From the NCBI GenBank assembly GCA_036365515.1, contig CM070874.1, positions 44,515,083-44,579,082 on the forward strand: a stretch of 64,000 nt of DNA, read 5' to 3'. The DNA comes from Torymus aiolomorphi. Taxonomy: Eukaryota > Arthropoda > Insecta > Hymenoptera > Torymidae. A program made the position numbers and the translations under genes. A model generated the notes under the pieces. The model worked only from the letters and a program-made list of their open reading frames with translations, did not search any database and was not told where the DNA came from. How positions within the stretch are numbered: position 1 is the first letter of the stretch; every line of letters starts with the position of its first letter. Of the stretch, positions 23,486 to 34,614 are shown one piece after another.

Positions 23486-24030
23486 ATGATGAATTGCAGG
23501 GGCATAACAGAGGGGAAAGGGGGGAAGAGAGCCGATCATCTAGAACGAATTAGCGCCACCCAGGGTGCGCACTTATTGTACAGTACTTATGGCAATTTAA
23601 TAAGTGCGCATCCCCCTAGACACAAAGGTAGATGCTCCTTAAATAGAGGTGCGCTCTCGGCAGAGCGCCATTTAGTCAGTCACCGCGCAGGAACCCAGCA
23701 GCCTCGTCCTTCGTTGAGATTCGCAAAGCCGCAGGTCGAACGAGAGCACGTGTTGCAGAGCAGCCACGCAGAGTCGCGCATCCGGCGGTCCCAACGACGA
23801 CAAGGTGAAAATTTATAGCGCCAGGCCTATGATTATTCCTTCAGGAGAAAGTAGGTCGAGTCTTTGCTTTTTTAGGAGTGTCGGGCATAGAGGCGGAAAA
23901 CCGGGGAAGGCATAGCCTCCCCTCTGTACCCGGCGGACATGACCGCAAGGTCATTCACGCACTAGGGTGACAGGTTGCCCTGCGTTTGATCTTTGCTAGC
24001 CACGCGAGAACCAGAATACGGATATTAGGA
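23486..24030 (+). other. GC-rich patch resembling an LTR promoter/leader
   Basis: TTAAATAGAGG (TATA-like, about 23638) is followed about 35 bp later by TTAGTCAGTCACC (initiator-like). The 110-codon open frame across it has no recognisable domain. The layout resembles a gypsy-group LTR, but I could not find a matching second copy in the window. Confidence 0.3.
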
Positions 24031-24395
24031 TTCGAATAAAATTTTTTTTTGTTAGCGTGAATTAGGATCGCGTTGCCGGTGCTGCGTCATTATATTATTA
24101 TTATTATTATATCGTTATTCTTATATATTTTCTTTTCTCTTTGTTTTGGTTGTTTTCTTTCGTTCGCGGGCATTGTGTTAATATTTCGACGTTTATATTT
24201 CGCGATTATTCTTTCATGAGATTTATTACGATAATAACATTTTTTTCTTTCTTTGTTTTGTTATTTTGGTTTATAGTCTCGCCACTATTTAGTTTGTCCT
24301 CGGTCAATCAGTTTGTGTACGTGCGTGTACATGGAATCCCGAGAAAGGGTATCCTTTACATTTCGATATTGTTACGCGACCGAGAATAGAATTGA

Positions 24396-27015
24396 GTAGA
24401 TAGATAGATAGATAATAATATTTATTTGTACAAATAACAAAAGGTAGCTTAGCTACTACATATAATAATATTGCACGTCAAAATTGCACGTAATGTCAAA
24501 TTACTAACACAAAATATCACAGAAACTAATGTTAGTAGTGTTAGTCTTAAAAGTAATCAACTAGCGCGCGCTAGTAATTGGCGTATCTATCACAGTATTA
24601 GCTAAAATTGACTAGGTAAATTATAGAGGCTAGTTCGGTAACTACCCATCAGTCAAGATCCATGAAATAATTCCAGACCGCCTTCTTAAAAGATTTATAC
24701 GATGGTAAATTTCTAAGATTAGAGGGGAGAGCGTTCCACAGGTGCGCGCCTTGTACTTGGAATGAACCGATGCCTGTGTCAGTGCGCCTGAAAGGAACTG
24801 AAAGTTCTTGAACATGACGCCTAGTAGGTCCTCTAGGTTGGTTTTTAGTAAAGAAGTCCGCTAGATAAGATGGTTCTCCGATTCGTAGGGCTTTGAACAG
24901 TATTAAAGCGGTGAAGTAGCTCCTACGCGTGTCTATTTTCATCCAACCTAGTTGAGTTCTATAAGGCGTTATGCGGGAATCCCTCCTAACACCAAAAATG
25001 TATCTCACACAAGAATTCTGCATAACTTGCAGGCGGGAACTAAACTCAAAGGGGGCGTCCATATACACAACAGAACAGTAATCCAAATGAGGAAAGACGA
25101 GGGCTTGGGCAAGACTTTTGCGCAATTCTTGCGTTGTGTACTTGCGGAAAAAGCGCAGGCCATACATGACTTGATTGCATTTTTTGATTATAGAACTTAC
25201 GTGTGGCCCCCAGTTCAAATTAGAGTCTAGTATAACACCCAGACTAGTTGCTGTCTCGGTGAACTTGATGACCTCGCCAGAGCTTAATGTAATTGCTAGT
25301 TCTTCGTTATTATTAACTGTACGGACCGCACCCGGTGGGCCGAAAAAGATGGCTTGAGACTTACTAGCATTGAGTTTTAGTCCAGCAGACAAAGCCCAGT
25401 TTTGTACTGCCAGCGCTGCTTTGGTTATAATAGCGAGCCCTTTATGATGCTGATCTGACGGAATATGGACGTAAATTTGCAAGTCATCAGCATAGAGAAT
25501 ATAATGAACTTGCAATTTATTTAAAATTCGACTCAAGTCACTGATGTACAATGAGAAAAGCAAGGGACGAAGCACTGAACCTTGTGGTACTCCCAGGTTT
25601 GTGTAAGCTAATGATGACTTTTGGGAGTTAGAAATTACTAGTTGCTTACGATCCGACAAATATGATTTAATCCACAAGAGAGCAGTGCGAGAGAAACCTA
25701 AGCTTTGAAGTCTTTTGACAAGGCGCGATGGTGAAATAGTGTCGAAAGCTTTACTGAAATCAAATAAAAGAAGGAAGGTGGTATGTTTCTTTTCTGTAGC
25801 TGTTCTTATATCATCAGTGACTTTTAAAAGAGCTGTTTCAGATGAGTGAAATCGTCTGAAACCAGCCTGGTATGGGTCAAGCAAGTTATTGGTGGATAGA
25901 TAATCCATGAGTTGTGCATGTACTATCTTTTCAAGCACTTTAGAGAGAAAGCACAGTAGAGCTATGGGTCTGAAATCTGAAGCAGAGGATGGAACAGCTT
26001 TTTTTTTGAGCGGGATAACACGAGCCTCTTTCCATTTATCTGGAAAAACACCGTCCAGTAGTGACTTATTAAAGAGGTTTACTAAAATAGGCCCAAGGAC
26101 GGGAAGAGACTTAGCAACCACACTTTGCGGCACCTCATCTGAACCTCTAGCCTGGGATGAGAAATGAACGACTGCCAGTTCAACATCAGAGATGGTAACT
26201 GGGCTGAAGCTAAATCCACCCTCGGCTGTGGTCTCGATGATTCCATCCATCAAAGCAGGATCTTCATTGCCAGATATGGATACGCCAGCAAAATGGTTGT
26301 TAAGTTCATCAAGTGAAAAGCCGTTAAGGTTATTTTTAGGTTTAGGTAAGAGGCCCAAGTTACGGAGCTCATTCCAGATGTTATTGCTCTTTAGAGCATT
26401 TAACAAACGATTGTTATAGAATTCAGTTCTAGCTTCATCTGTGCGGTTCTCAGCTAAATCACGCAATTTTAAGAATTCATTCAGGTGTGTGGTATTTTTA
26501 GTACGATCGTAGCGACGACGTGTGGCATCACGCTTCCTGTATAACTGCTTAAGATCTGCATTAACCCACGGCAGTTCACGATTACGAGGTGTAATGTGTT
26601 TTAAAGGAGCCAGGGTATTGATCGTATTTTGCAGATTTGTAGTAAGGCAGCTAACAATTTCATTGACATTGCACGAAGGCGATGCAATTGTGGACCAATC
26701 GCAGTTTTGGACTGATGAGACTAGGTCATGGGCAGCAATGCCCTTGTAATCTCTGTAAGAGAAGTTTTCTGGTTTTATCCTATCTACATGGATGTTCAAC
26801 TCAACATCTAAGATGTTATGGTTACTGCGAAAGGGCGGAAGCAAGTTACGAGCGTCTGTAATGTCGTCATTGTCGTCTACGAAAATGAAATCAATCCAGG
26901 TGCGAGATTGGTTTTTGCGGTGTGTGGCACCATCATCAACGATTTGCCTATAATATTTTTTTTTATATCTATTGAAATCTATCTTTATTTCTTCGCTTGT
27001 GTGTAGCGTGAGCAA
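24396..27015 (-). mobile_element. CR1/jockey-type LINE, 5'-truncated
   Basis: On the minus strand the open frame ends at 24649, followed by a 3' UTR of about 250 bp and a tail of (ATCT)n at 24396-24412, a common microsatellite tail of non-LTR elements. The 5' end lies within the endonuclease domain near 26930. AT-rich DNA with AATAAAATTGATCTTGATTTT-like ending at 27110-27135 on the plus strand might be the 3' end of another LINE. Confidence 0.85.
24649..27015 (-). CDS. LINE ORF2 fragment: endonuclease end and reverse transcriptase (788 codons open)
   Basis: The first 25 residues are AT-rich junk from the junction. Then RTWIDFIFVDDNDD and FRSNHNILDVEL form the last part of an APE endonuclease. 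RT begins around residue 330 (WKEARVIPLKKK), with LLLFDFSKAFDTI, GVPQGSVL and YILYADDLQIY (YADD, catalytic) in order. The C-terminal part (LGVILDSNLNWGPHV, LDYCSVVY, F..LWNALPSNLRNL..YKSFKKAV) is the usual CR1/jockey ending. RT is uninterrupted, so this copy is fairly young although 5'-truncated and dead for lack of the N-terminal endonuclease. GVPQGSVLRPLLFSLYI has R where G or S is usual. Confidence 0.9.
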   Translation of the reverse strand: MLTLHTSEEIKIDFNRYKKKYYRQIVDDGATHRKNQSRTWIDFIFVDDNDDITDARNLLPPFRSNHNILDVELNIHVDRIKPENFSYRDYKGIAAHDLVSSVQNCDWSTIASPSCNVNEIVSCLTTNLQNTINTLAPLKHITPRNRELPWVNADLKQLYRKRDATRRRYDRTKNTTHLNEFLKLRDLAENRTDEARTEFYNNRLLNALKSNNIWNELRNLGLLPKPKNNLNGFSLDELNNHFAGVSISGNEDPALMDGIIETTAEGGFSFSPVTISDVELAVVHFSSQARGSDEVPQSVVAKSLPVLGPILVNLFNKSLLDGVFPDKWKEARVIPLKKKAVPSSASDFRPIALLCFLSKVLEKIVHAQLMDYLSTNNLLDPYQAGFRRFHSSETALLKVTDDIRTATEKKHTTFLLLFDFSKAFDTISPSRLVKRLQSLGFSRTALLWIKSYLSDRKQLVISNSQKSSLAYTNLGVPQGSVLRPLLFSLYISDLSRILNKLQVHYILYADDLQIYVHIPSDQHHKGLAIITKAALAVQNWALSAGLKLNASKSQAIFFGPPGAVRTVNNNEELAITLSSGEVIKFTETATSLGVILDSNLNWGPHVSSIIKKCNQVMYGLRFFRKYTTQELRKSLAQALVFPHLDYCSVVYMDAPFEFSSRLQVMQNSCVRYIFGVRRDSRITPYRTQLGWMKIDTRRSYFTALILFKALRIGEPSYLADFFTKNQPRGPTRRHVQELSVPFRRTDTGIGSFQVQGAHLWNALPSNLRNLPSYKSFKKAVWNYFMDLD

Positions 27016-27463
27016 AATTTTTTTTTTATTTTATGATTACTATTATTATTATTCAGTTTCTATATTTTTTTTTGTCATTCGGTTGATATTTTTTGTAATT
27101 TTTTTTTTATGAATAAAATTGATCTTGATTTTGTACACATGCATTTACGATTATATATATATAATTTTACCGGACGTTTATCCAGTATCCACATCCCTGT
27201 TCCTCAACATTTTCACCATAGGATAAGTTTAATAACCATAATATACATACATATATAGAACGCGCCATCGTTTTATTAATTATTTTATATTAAATTTTTG
27301 AGTATATTTATAATAAATTTATAGTTTCTTGATTAAATTATTGCTAATATCAGATTTAAATAATGATAATTAAATTTAAATAAATTTTCGACTCTTACTA
27401 TTATGATTCACATACATGGAGATTAATTATCTACGTATATAGAGATTGTTGTTTTATATATAT

Positions 27464-27654
<191 letters not shown>

Positions 27655-27667
27655 TTCTTTTACCAGA

Positions 27668-27874
27668 TTTATGGAGCCCTTTTATACACATGAGCATATT
27701 TATGGAGCCCGTTTTCTTTTATGGAGCCCGGGTCCCATAAAATATTCTTATACGGCGTTTATGGAGCCCGATCTAGAGTTTCTATACCCAGAGAGGAATT
27801 ATTTCTTTAGTCACTTGTATACGGGAACTCTGGGCGTAGGTACTAATATACAGGGATGGGCTCCATAAAGGGGT
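27668..27874 (+). mobile_element. Small MITE, copy 1 (GGGGTTTATGGAGCCC family)
   Basis: Ends are TTTATGGAGCCC and GGGCTCCATAAAGGGG in inverted orientation, with several internal direct TTTATGGAGCCCG motifs. The interior shares TTAGTCACTTG and CTCTGGGC..TAGGTACTAATATACAG with copy 2 (55493-55706). Both copies touch dinucleotide microsatellites. Confidence 0.7.
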
Positions 27875-28145
27875 TAAGTGATAATTATATATATATATAT
27901 ATATGTATAATTATTAATTTGCTATCTCATATTATTTTAACTAATAATTATAACTAATAAATTCACGTATATCTCATCGTATATTAACAAAGGTCAAGAA
28001 GGACAGCAGGAGCCGAGCATATAACCTTGCTATCATCTAAGAGGCCGGCGCCACGGTGGATTTATACACATACTAACCACCATTGCACATAGGTGGTTCC
28101 ACATACTCGTTATTCCACTCCTATCCTAACGAACCCTTACAATCT

Positions 28146-29240
28146 CAGCTAGTAGAGCGTGAGTCGTCTCTTTAATTGATTCCGTCTCTTGAGATTTGAT
28201 ATCTCTCACCTTTCGCGAAAGACCACGACCTCTTTTTGTCTCTCCCTCCGTTTCGGTTGTTTCAGTCTCAAACTCATCAAACCAGGTGTTTGTATCAATT
28301 TCAGAGTTTACAATCTCCCAGTCGCTTATGTCTGCCTTTGTCAAGTTTAATATATCTGTCGCCTTCATGATGTCTCAACGAATTTCAGATTCATCGTTTT
28401 TCTCCAGCCAATAAGAAAAGACTTCAGTCTCTCTTAATTTCTCCCTCCGGTCTCTAATTTTCACATCAAATTCAACGAATCAGATGTTAGGATTAACTTC
28501 TGGCCTCTTAGTCATTACACTTAAATTCGCAATGCATCTATAAAACGATTTAGTTGCATAGTAGCCATATTACAATGTGGATTGAAAGTTTTAATAGGCG
28601 AAGCCACATTATTTGAACATGTGATGCGTCTATTGCATGCATGAACTGCAGTATTTAAAACACAGAATTTTGTATTAACACTCGCATTTATCTCTGAATA
28701 ATCTTATCAAACATTTCATCGGCACTATCACAGCGCGGCTTATCAGGACACGCCAGCTGTAATTTTATATTTAACTTTCTCAGAACATATTCACTCAGTC
28801 GCATATTCACTCGTGAATTCTGTTCCTGATCGCTTTGCAAATAGCAAACCTTCGCATCTTTTCCTAGCAAAAATTCGGGCACTTCTTTCAAAGATTAAAA
28901 ACAGTACCCTGTCTCATCTTTTCTTTTCATCGTATAGACCATGGCTAAACGAGAAAAATCATCCACGAAGACAGAAATATATTTGTATCTTTTTGGTTAC
29001 GTAATAGGACTTAACATACCCATAAACATTAGATGTATGATCTGTAAAGGATTCTGTCGCTCTCTATCGCACTGTGGTTTCTCATTTTCAGTTACTTCAT
29101 TTACATTGCTTAATTTTCTGTCTCTTATGTTTTCGAAGCCCGAACAAATCTCATCGTTTGTTTCTCTGTCTCTATTTTCACTGCACATGCTTCCACTGTT
29201 TCAGTCGCTTTTCGTTTAGTCATGTTTCTTTCGTAGTTAC
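28146..29240 (-). pseudogene. Copia integrase remnant and connector
   Basis: 28997-29188 ends with CDRERQNPLQIIHLMFMGML, a decayed form of the start of the integrase core (PL..IH.D..G). 28688-28891 holds VCYLQSDQEQNS and PDKPRCDSADEMFDKIIQ, decayed from the second Asp block and the P..NG.AER..RTI block. 28126-28368 is a low-complexity acidic connector running into the insertion at 28141. Catalytic residues are partly lost, so it is inactive. Confidence 0.75.
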
Positions 29241-29848
29241 ATGAGCTATTTCTCTGTTTCTATTCACGTTAAGTCAACATTCGCTTTATTTATTTCAAAT
29301 TCTACCATCCAATGCCGTTTCTAATAAATATCCAACAGAAACCATTGTTTGGATATAGGATCATAGATATCAATCTGCTTATTATCAAAATAAACGTATA
29401 GTCCTAAATTAGTAAAGTTTCGCAATGACAATAGGTTCTCTGACAGATTTTCAGCGTAAATCACATTATCAAGTTTCAGTAATTTATTATCACCCGCAAA
29501 TACTTCAACTTTACCGACTCCCTCCGATTTTAAGTTCGCACTGTCGCTTTTATTTATATATTAATTTTCATCTTGTTACATGTTAAGACCATTTAAAACT
29601 CAAACTCTGATTTATCGAACTGTTCTGTCGCTTCAATATCTATCACAAGTCTAGGTCACAAATCTAGATTAAAGAATATTGTTATTTACAGTCGAGGCGG
29701 AAACAAGTTTAGCATTGTGTGCTTGTATCTTTCGTTCGTTCATATTCAACCATGTCTGTCGTTTTACAAGCTTGTTTGCTCCGCGATCACTCGCTTTATT
29801 TCCAGTACTAACATTTTCAGTTTTCTCACTGTCTTTTTCTCAATCTCT
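29240..29848 (-). other. Copia interior, badly decayed (probable gag end and protease region)
   Basis: This position between gag and integrase remnants should hold the zinc knuckle and protease. I could not read a convincing D-S/T-G or CCHC motif, only AT-rich broken frames. Confidence 0.4.
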
Positions 29849-31131
29849 CTAGTTTCGCTGTTTTATCGACCTTACGCTTACCTCCCCTATAACGTTTTCG
29901 GCCTCGGCCACATCCACCTTCGCGATTATATGGTTTATGTTGTATATTCCAGTACCTTGAACTGTCACCATGCTTTTTGTCATGAAGTCGATATTTATCA
30001 TTTGCATCACTGCGTTTACGACAGCACTATAAAATACGTCCGTTTTCTCAATTCGGGGTAAATCATTGACTTCAGTAAGATTATTATATGATCTAACCAC
30101 GTCCTCGAATCTGTCGATGAAGACACTCACTTTTTCTTTAAACTCCTTCAGTTGCATCAATTTACCATAAACTTGTTAATGAAATTCAGGTCTTTTACTG
30201 CCATCACGATTGGCGACATAGTCGCTCGATCGCTTATTATTACACTAAACATAGAACTCTTTTTGCTTATCTCGAGCTCGCATAGACAGTCTCCAAATTC
30301 GCCACTATATATATATATATATAGCAATTGTTTGCAAATCATGCTTTCAGCAGTATAAATAAAAACCATATCTTTTCTCGATCTGAAGTAAAACTTCAAC
30401 CAAAATATTATAAGTCATTATTAAGTCCTCAACACCTTCCACGAAAACTCTCGCTTTTTCTTTCAACAGTTCCTATACCGCGCGCCACAAAACTGTATAC
30501 GCTCTGTCGTCCCGATATTAACAGTGGTCTCGAATTCCAGACTTACATTCATCAAGTACATTGAAAAAGTTTTATTTAGATAACACTCGCTTTTACAATC
30601 AAACCGGTCATCCAATAAGTCGCTTATTTGTAAGTTTAGATCTAAGAAGATTCCGAAAATATCACTTTATAAACATTTTTATCACACTAACATTCACTCT
30701 CATTCAAAATCCAATTTTGATTTTCTGTCGCATATAAAATGTTTTATTTATATTTGATTTTATTTATATTAATTTTCACTTACGTGAAATTACGAAACTC
30801 CAATTATCAAATATATGTGGGTCATCCGTCAATTTATTTTCTATCTTATTAACATACGTTTCTGTCGCTCTTTGTATCTGTCGCTCTTATTCACTATACT
30901 TTTTCGCCGGCTACCGCTATCACTCACTTTCTGTACCGAATTTGTCACCACTGTCGCGCTTATTTCGGGATAGTCTCTGTCGCGTTCGCCCGTCTCTATT
31001 TCGCCGTTACTTCGAGAGGTACTTTCCATGTCCTTCCGGCAATTAAGCATTAGCAGCGGTTTCCCTTCTACTTCTGCCTGCTCAAACGCACCTTTTAAGA
31101 TGCACTTTTCACCCAGCATCATTAATACCAT
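29849..31131 (-). pseudogene. Copia gag remnant
   Basis: 29849-30160 encodes MQLKEFKEKVSVFIDRFEDV and VRSYNNLTEVNDL..EKTDVFYSAV, resembling the helical gag core of copia (F..F..IVR.YE..). Upstream pieces to 31131 include an open 96-codon stretch with MVLMMLGEKCILKGAFEQAE that has no recognised domain. Stops and frameshifts separate the pieces. Confidence 0.55.
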
Positions 31132-32010
31132 GCCTGTAATTAAAATCTTTCAATAAACAAACCGTGCCTAAACACTACGAGTTTATTTAAGAATTTAAAC
31201 AGAAAATATTTTTCATCCAGCATCATTAATGCCATGCCTGTAATTAAAATTTTTCAATAAACAAACCGTGCCGAACACAAACACTACGAGTTCATTGAAT
31301 ATTTTAAACAGAACAATATTTCAAGGTTAATCATGCGCAATTCTATTTAACCTATTACTCATATTTACTATTGGAGCTGACAAAGTTCAAGGTTCTTATC
31401 GTGTGTCGCAAGACAATCAATAATTTTTCGACTAAACTCCGCCATTTGCGTCGAAATGATTTGGAGTTGTTCATGCATTACTGCAGTACAAATTATCATT
31501 AGTAGTTTTACTAGCTAGATTTTCCTTTGTAGAATTATAATTTGATATCGTTTTTATTCACATATAATTTTTCTATATGTACCAATTGGATTTATTTTTC
31601 GTACGTTTTATATACTTGGTTTACGGTTTACCTCTCAAAATTTCATCGTTTTCTCAGGTCGCTGTGGCACCGTCGCCTTCGCTCTGTCACTTGCTACCGT
31701 CACTATCGATCGCATATTGCTATCGATTATTCTCGCCTTCACTCGCTTTCCAGTACCGGACCCGACCTGTTCGCATCATTCTCACTCGCTGACTCGCTTT
31801 TCTCCGTCTCATTCTCACTCGCTATTTTGAGAGACATTCTTGCCTTTGTGGCAATACGGTATCAGCATCGACCGGCCCCTAACTCTGCTTTTTCGATTGC
31901 ATCTTTCAAAATGCGCTGTTCGCCCAACGTCATTGTTGTTACAAAAATCTTTTAGTGAACAAATTGTACCGAACGCAAGCACTACGAGTTCACACAAGAT
32001 TTGACAACAA
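31085..32010 (-). repeat. Copia leader: tandem units near the gag start
   Basis: Two adjacent units of about 100 bp (31107-31205 and 31206-31310) share CATCATTAATRCCATGCCTG, TTTCAATAAACAAACCGTGC and ACACTACGAGTTYATT. A diverged third unit lies at 31925-32000 with GTGAACAAATTGTACCGAAC. Each carries a similar reverse-strand start (ATG in ..MLGE or ..TLGE context), so the gag start region has been multiplied. Confidence 0.65.
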
Positions 32011-32786
32011 GAATTTTAAGATAACTAAGTGTACATTTTTCCTTAAAATTATCAATTTTATTGCAGGTATTTTCCTTCTGCCGTACCAAGTTTTTAAATT
32101 TTATAGACGTACTAAATTTCTATATTGCTCCTGCATTCTCGGGGCTTACTCGAGATTTATTTTATCTGTATACAGAATATCGTTTTTAACTATTCATATG
32201 CATATGTTAATTTTTAAAATAAGACGTAATTCGCGAAGCATAATCGGCCGCTGTGCAATCTGTTTCCAAAAAAAATTTACGTTCCGCTTTCTGTCTCTCT
32301 TTCATCGTATGGCGCCATACACTCAATCTCCTCTATACACGCAAAGTCGCCGCGCGTGGTTCCCCGAAAAAGAGAACTCGCGCTACCTCTCCCACTCGCT
32401 TGTCTCACTATAGCGCGCTCACTGCGCGCAGTGACTTTTTCGTCGCTGCCTCCGCTTCTTTTCCGTAGCACCGCGAGCGCGCCTTCGACTCTCCTTTCCC
32501 TCTCTCGGCTGCATGCGGGAGCTCGGTCGCTACCTCCCCTCATGCGCCTTGATGCGGGAGACGGACCGATGCCGCTCTCCTTCCCAGCGCGCGCGCACGG
32601 TATACGAGGCACCGCTGACAAACTCACGCCTCGTCTCCTTCTCTCCCCCTCTCTCTAGGTCAGGCACACATACACATGCCGCGCGCCGCCATTAGGCTTG
32701 TTCGAGGTTCGCTCGCTCTCTCTCTCTCTCACACACGCGCAGGCACACATGAATATGCCGCGCGCTGCCATCACGCTGTTCGAGGT

Positions 32787-32835
<49 letters not shown>

Positions 32836-33253
32836 GCGGGCATAGAGAAGCTCCCGGCGCGCCGCCATTTTTGCTCGTTGGGAGCCCACGTGCGCGTTCA
32901 AACCTGTTGCTGCGGGTATGCGTGCCGCGACACCGAGACGCGTCCGTCCCTTGCGTTTCAAGGAAATTGGACGATTTCGTTCACACTTTTTCTCACTCGC
33001 GATTTGCACCAGCCACACGATACGTAACGCAAATAAACTCTTATTACCGGTATTACGCGTTTTTCTCTCGTCGCCATAAAGAAACCTAATGATTTCAACG
33101 GTCGCGCACTGTCTCTAATCAGAATTTTCACAGTTTCACTTACCTCTGTAAGTTTCGTCCGTCGCTTCTATATATCAGTCGCTGTCCATTCCATCGCTGT
33201 CACCTCCGTCGCAGTTTCCTCCTCATGCGTGCTCATGTCGTCCTTCTTTCCTC
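32011..33253 (-). other. Copia 5' leader with CT microsatellites
   Basis: GC-rich DNA (32290-33020) follows an AT-rich part. Two diverged units at 32671-32745 and 32746-32835 share GCCGCGCGCYGCCAT, TGTTCGAGGTTCGCTCGC and a CT run, so about 85 bp is duplicated. No gene is supported; open frames are low complexity. Confidence 0.65.
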
Positions 33254-33267
33254 CTGGGCCCATAACC
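33254..33267 (-). other. Copia primer-binding site (internal initiator tRNA-Met)
   Basis: Immediately inside the 5' LTR the minus strand reads GGTTATGGGCCCAG, complementary to CTGGGCCCATAACC, the anticodon-loop region of initiator tRNA-Met. Priming from a cut initiator tRNA is established for Drosophila copia. Confidence 0.8.
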
Positions 33268-33585
33268 TGATAAGTATATGTGGATGGTGGAAGCAGGAAT
33301 CCAGGACACAAATGAGTATACACGCACACACGGAGTATTAAAGTATAATAAGTAATTTATTAGAACTACAGATCACTCGACACTTGCTAATCAATAAAAC
33401 ACAGATATAAATATAAGTATAAGTAAAAGTATAATCTGACTCGGATGCGATGTCACTCGCTTCAGCTCTCGTAGAGCACTGACTGGCCCTCCGCACAGAG
33501 CCGTGCTCAGTATCTAAAGGGAGCGCTAGAGTAGATATGAGATGGCGAGTGCGGCAGCGGCTTAAGAGGACCCGCAATTCTAACA
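33268..33585 (-). repeat. Copia 5' LTR
   Basis: Matches 21091-21408 with only a few substitutions (for example near 33372, 33447 and 33510). It is followed by the target duplication AATAA. Confidence 0.95.
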
Positions 33586-34377
33586 AATAATTATTTATAT
33601 TTACACAATATTTTAAGAAAATAAGTAAATTATGATAAGACGTTAATTAATTAAATTCGATTTACTAAAAATATTTAATGCCGGTAAAGTAGAAATCTTT
33701 GGTATGAAAACGTCTATATTTTTTTTTTTAATGAAATATTAGCTTTATTCTAAAGTGCTATCTAAATAAAGTTTAGATTTTTCAAATTTTCATTCTGTAA
33801 ATATTTTCTTTCTTTAAGAAAATGTTTTTTTATTCCTGCTATGTCATCATCTTAAGGTGATACGATACCCACGCTATTACTCAAAATTAGATTCCCGTTT
33901 CTCTCATTCAATTTTTAATTTTAAGAAAAAAAACTCTTTGATACGTTCTAGTTCTTTATTAAACTTAAAACGTGTCAAAGAGTTTTTTTCAAAAAGTTTA
34001 AAATTGAAGGAGAAAAACGGGAACCCAGAATTGAGTAATAGTGTGGGTATCACATCATCTTAATTAAACAATTTCGTAGTAAATTCTGAGATCCCTATAC
34101 GTTATCAGCCCATGATTTTATTTTTTTCATCACATCTAAACGAAAATTTTAGGAAAAAGCGTTCGCTCACGCCCCAAAACACAATAAAAAAAATATATTT
34201 TTTTTAATTAAATTTTTTAAATTAAAAAAAAAATAATTATTTTTACAATTATATATTTGCTAAAAAATTGAATTGATATATTTTGACTTAAATCCAGTAT
34301 ATTAAAAAAATCTTTAAAAAAATAAAATAATATAGAAAACTTTTTAAAACTTTTTAATGATTACTTTTTTATAATTT
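33586..34377 (+). repeat. Element A left-arm segment between copia and the solo LTR
   Basis: Reverse complement of about 48535-49118. It includes TTTAATGCCGGTAAAGTAGA, GAACGCTTTTTCCTAAAATT (inverse sense) and the AT-rich end ATAGAAAACTTTTTAAAACT. About 33860-34060 contains a small hairpin-forming insert (AGATTCCCGTTTCTC..GAGAAAAACGGGAACCCAGA) not present in the right arm, so a further small foldback element may be nested here. Confidence 0.75.
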
Positions 34378-34614
34378 TGTTAATATTTGAGGTATGGAGA
34401 TGGGACACAGGGCTTCTTCAATAAGCACACACCGGCTAACAAGAACAATAACTTCCTTTATTAACTCCCGACTTCTCTTTGGTACAGCTCTCTCTCTCTC
34501 TACAACCGCTCTCTGCGGAGGATGACGGACGAGTGAGCGCTCCCGCTCGCTCTCGCTAGCTCGCTTGCTCTTAACCGCGTGATGGCGCTGCGCGTGCATC
34601 TTCCATCTCACTTA

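Noticed and set aside
23486..23815. 110-codon plus-strand frame as a gene
   Set aside because: No motif; sequence has promoter/leader-like features and lies inside a nested insertion.
24952..27006. Several plus-strand frames of 60-92 codons
   Set aside because: Antisense shadows of the LINE RT frame.
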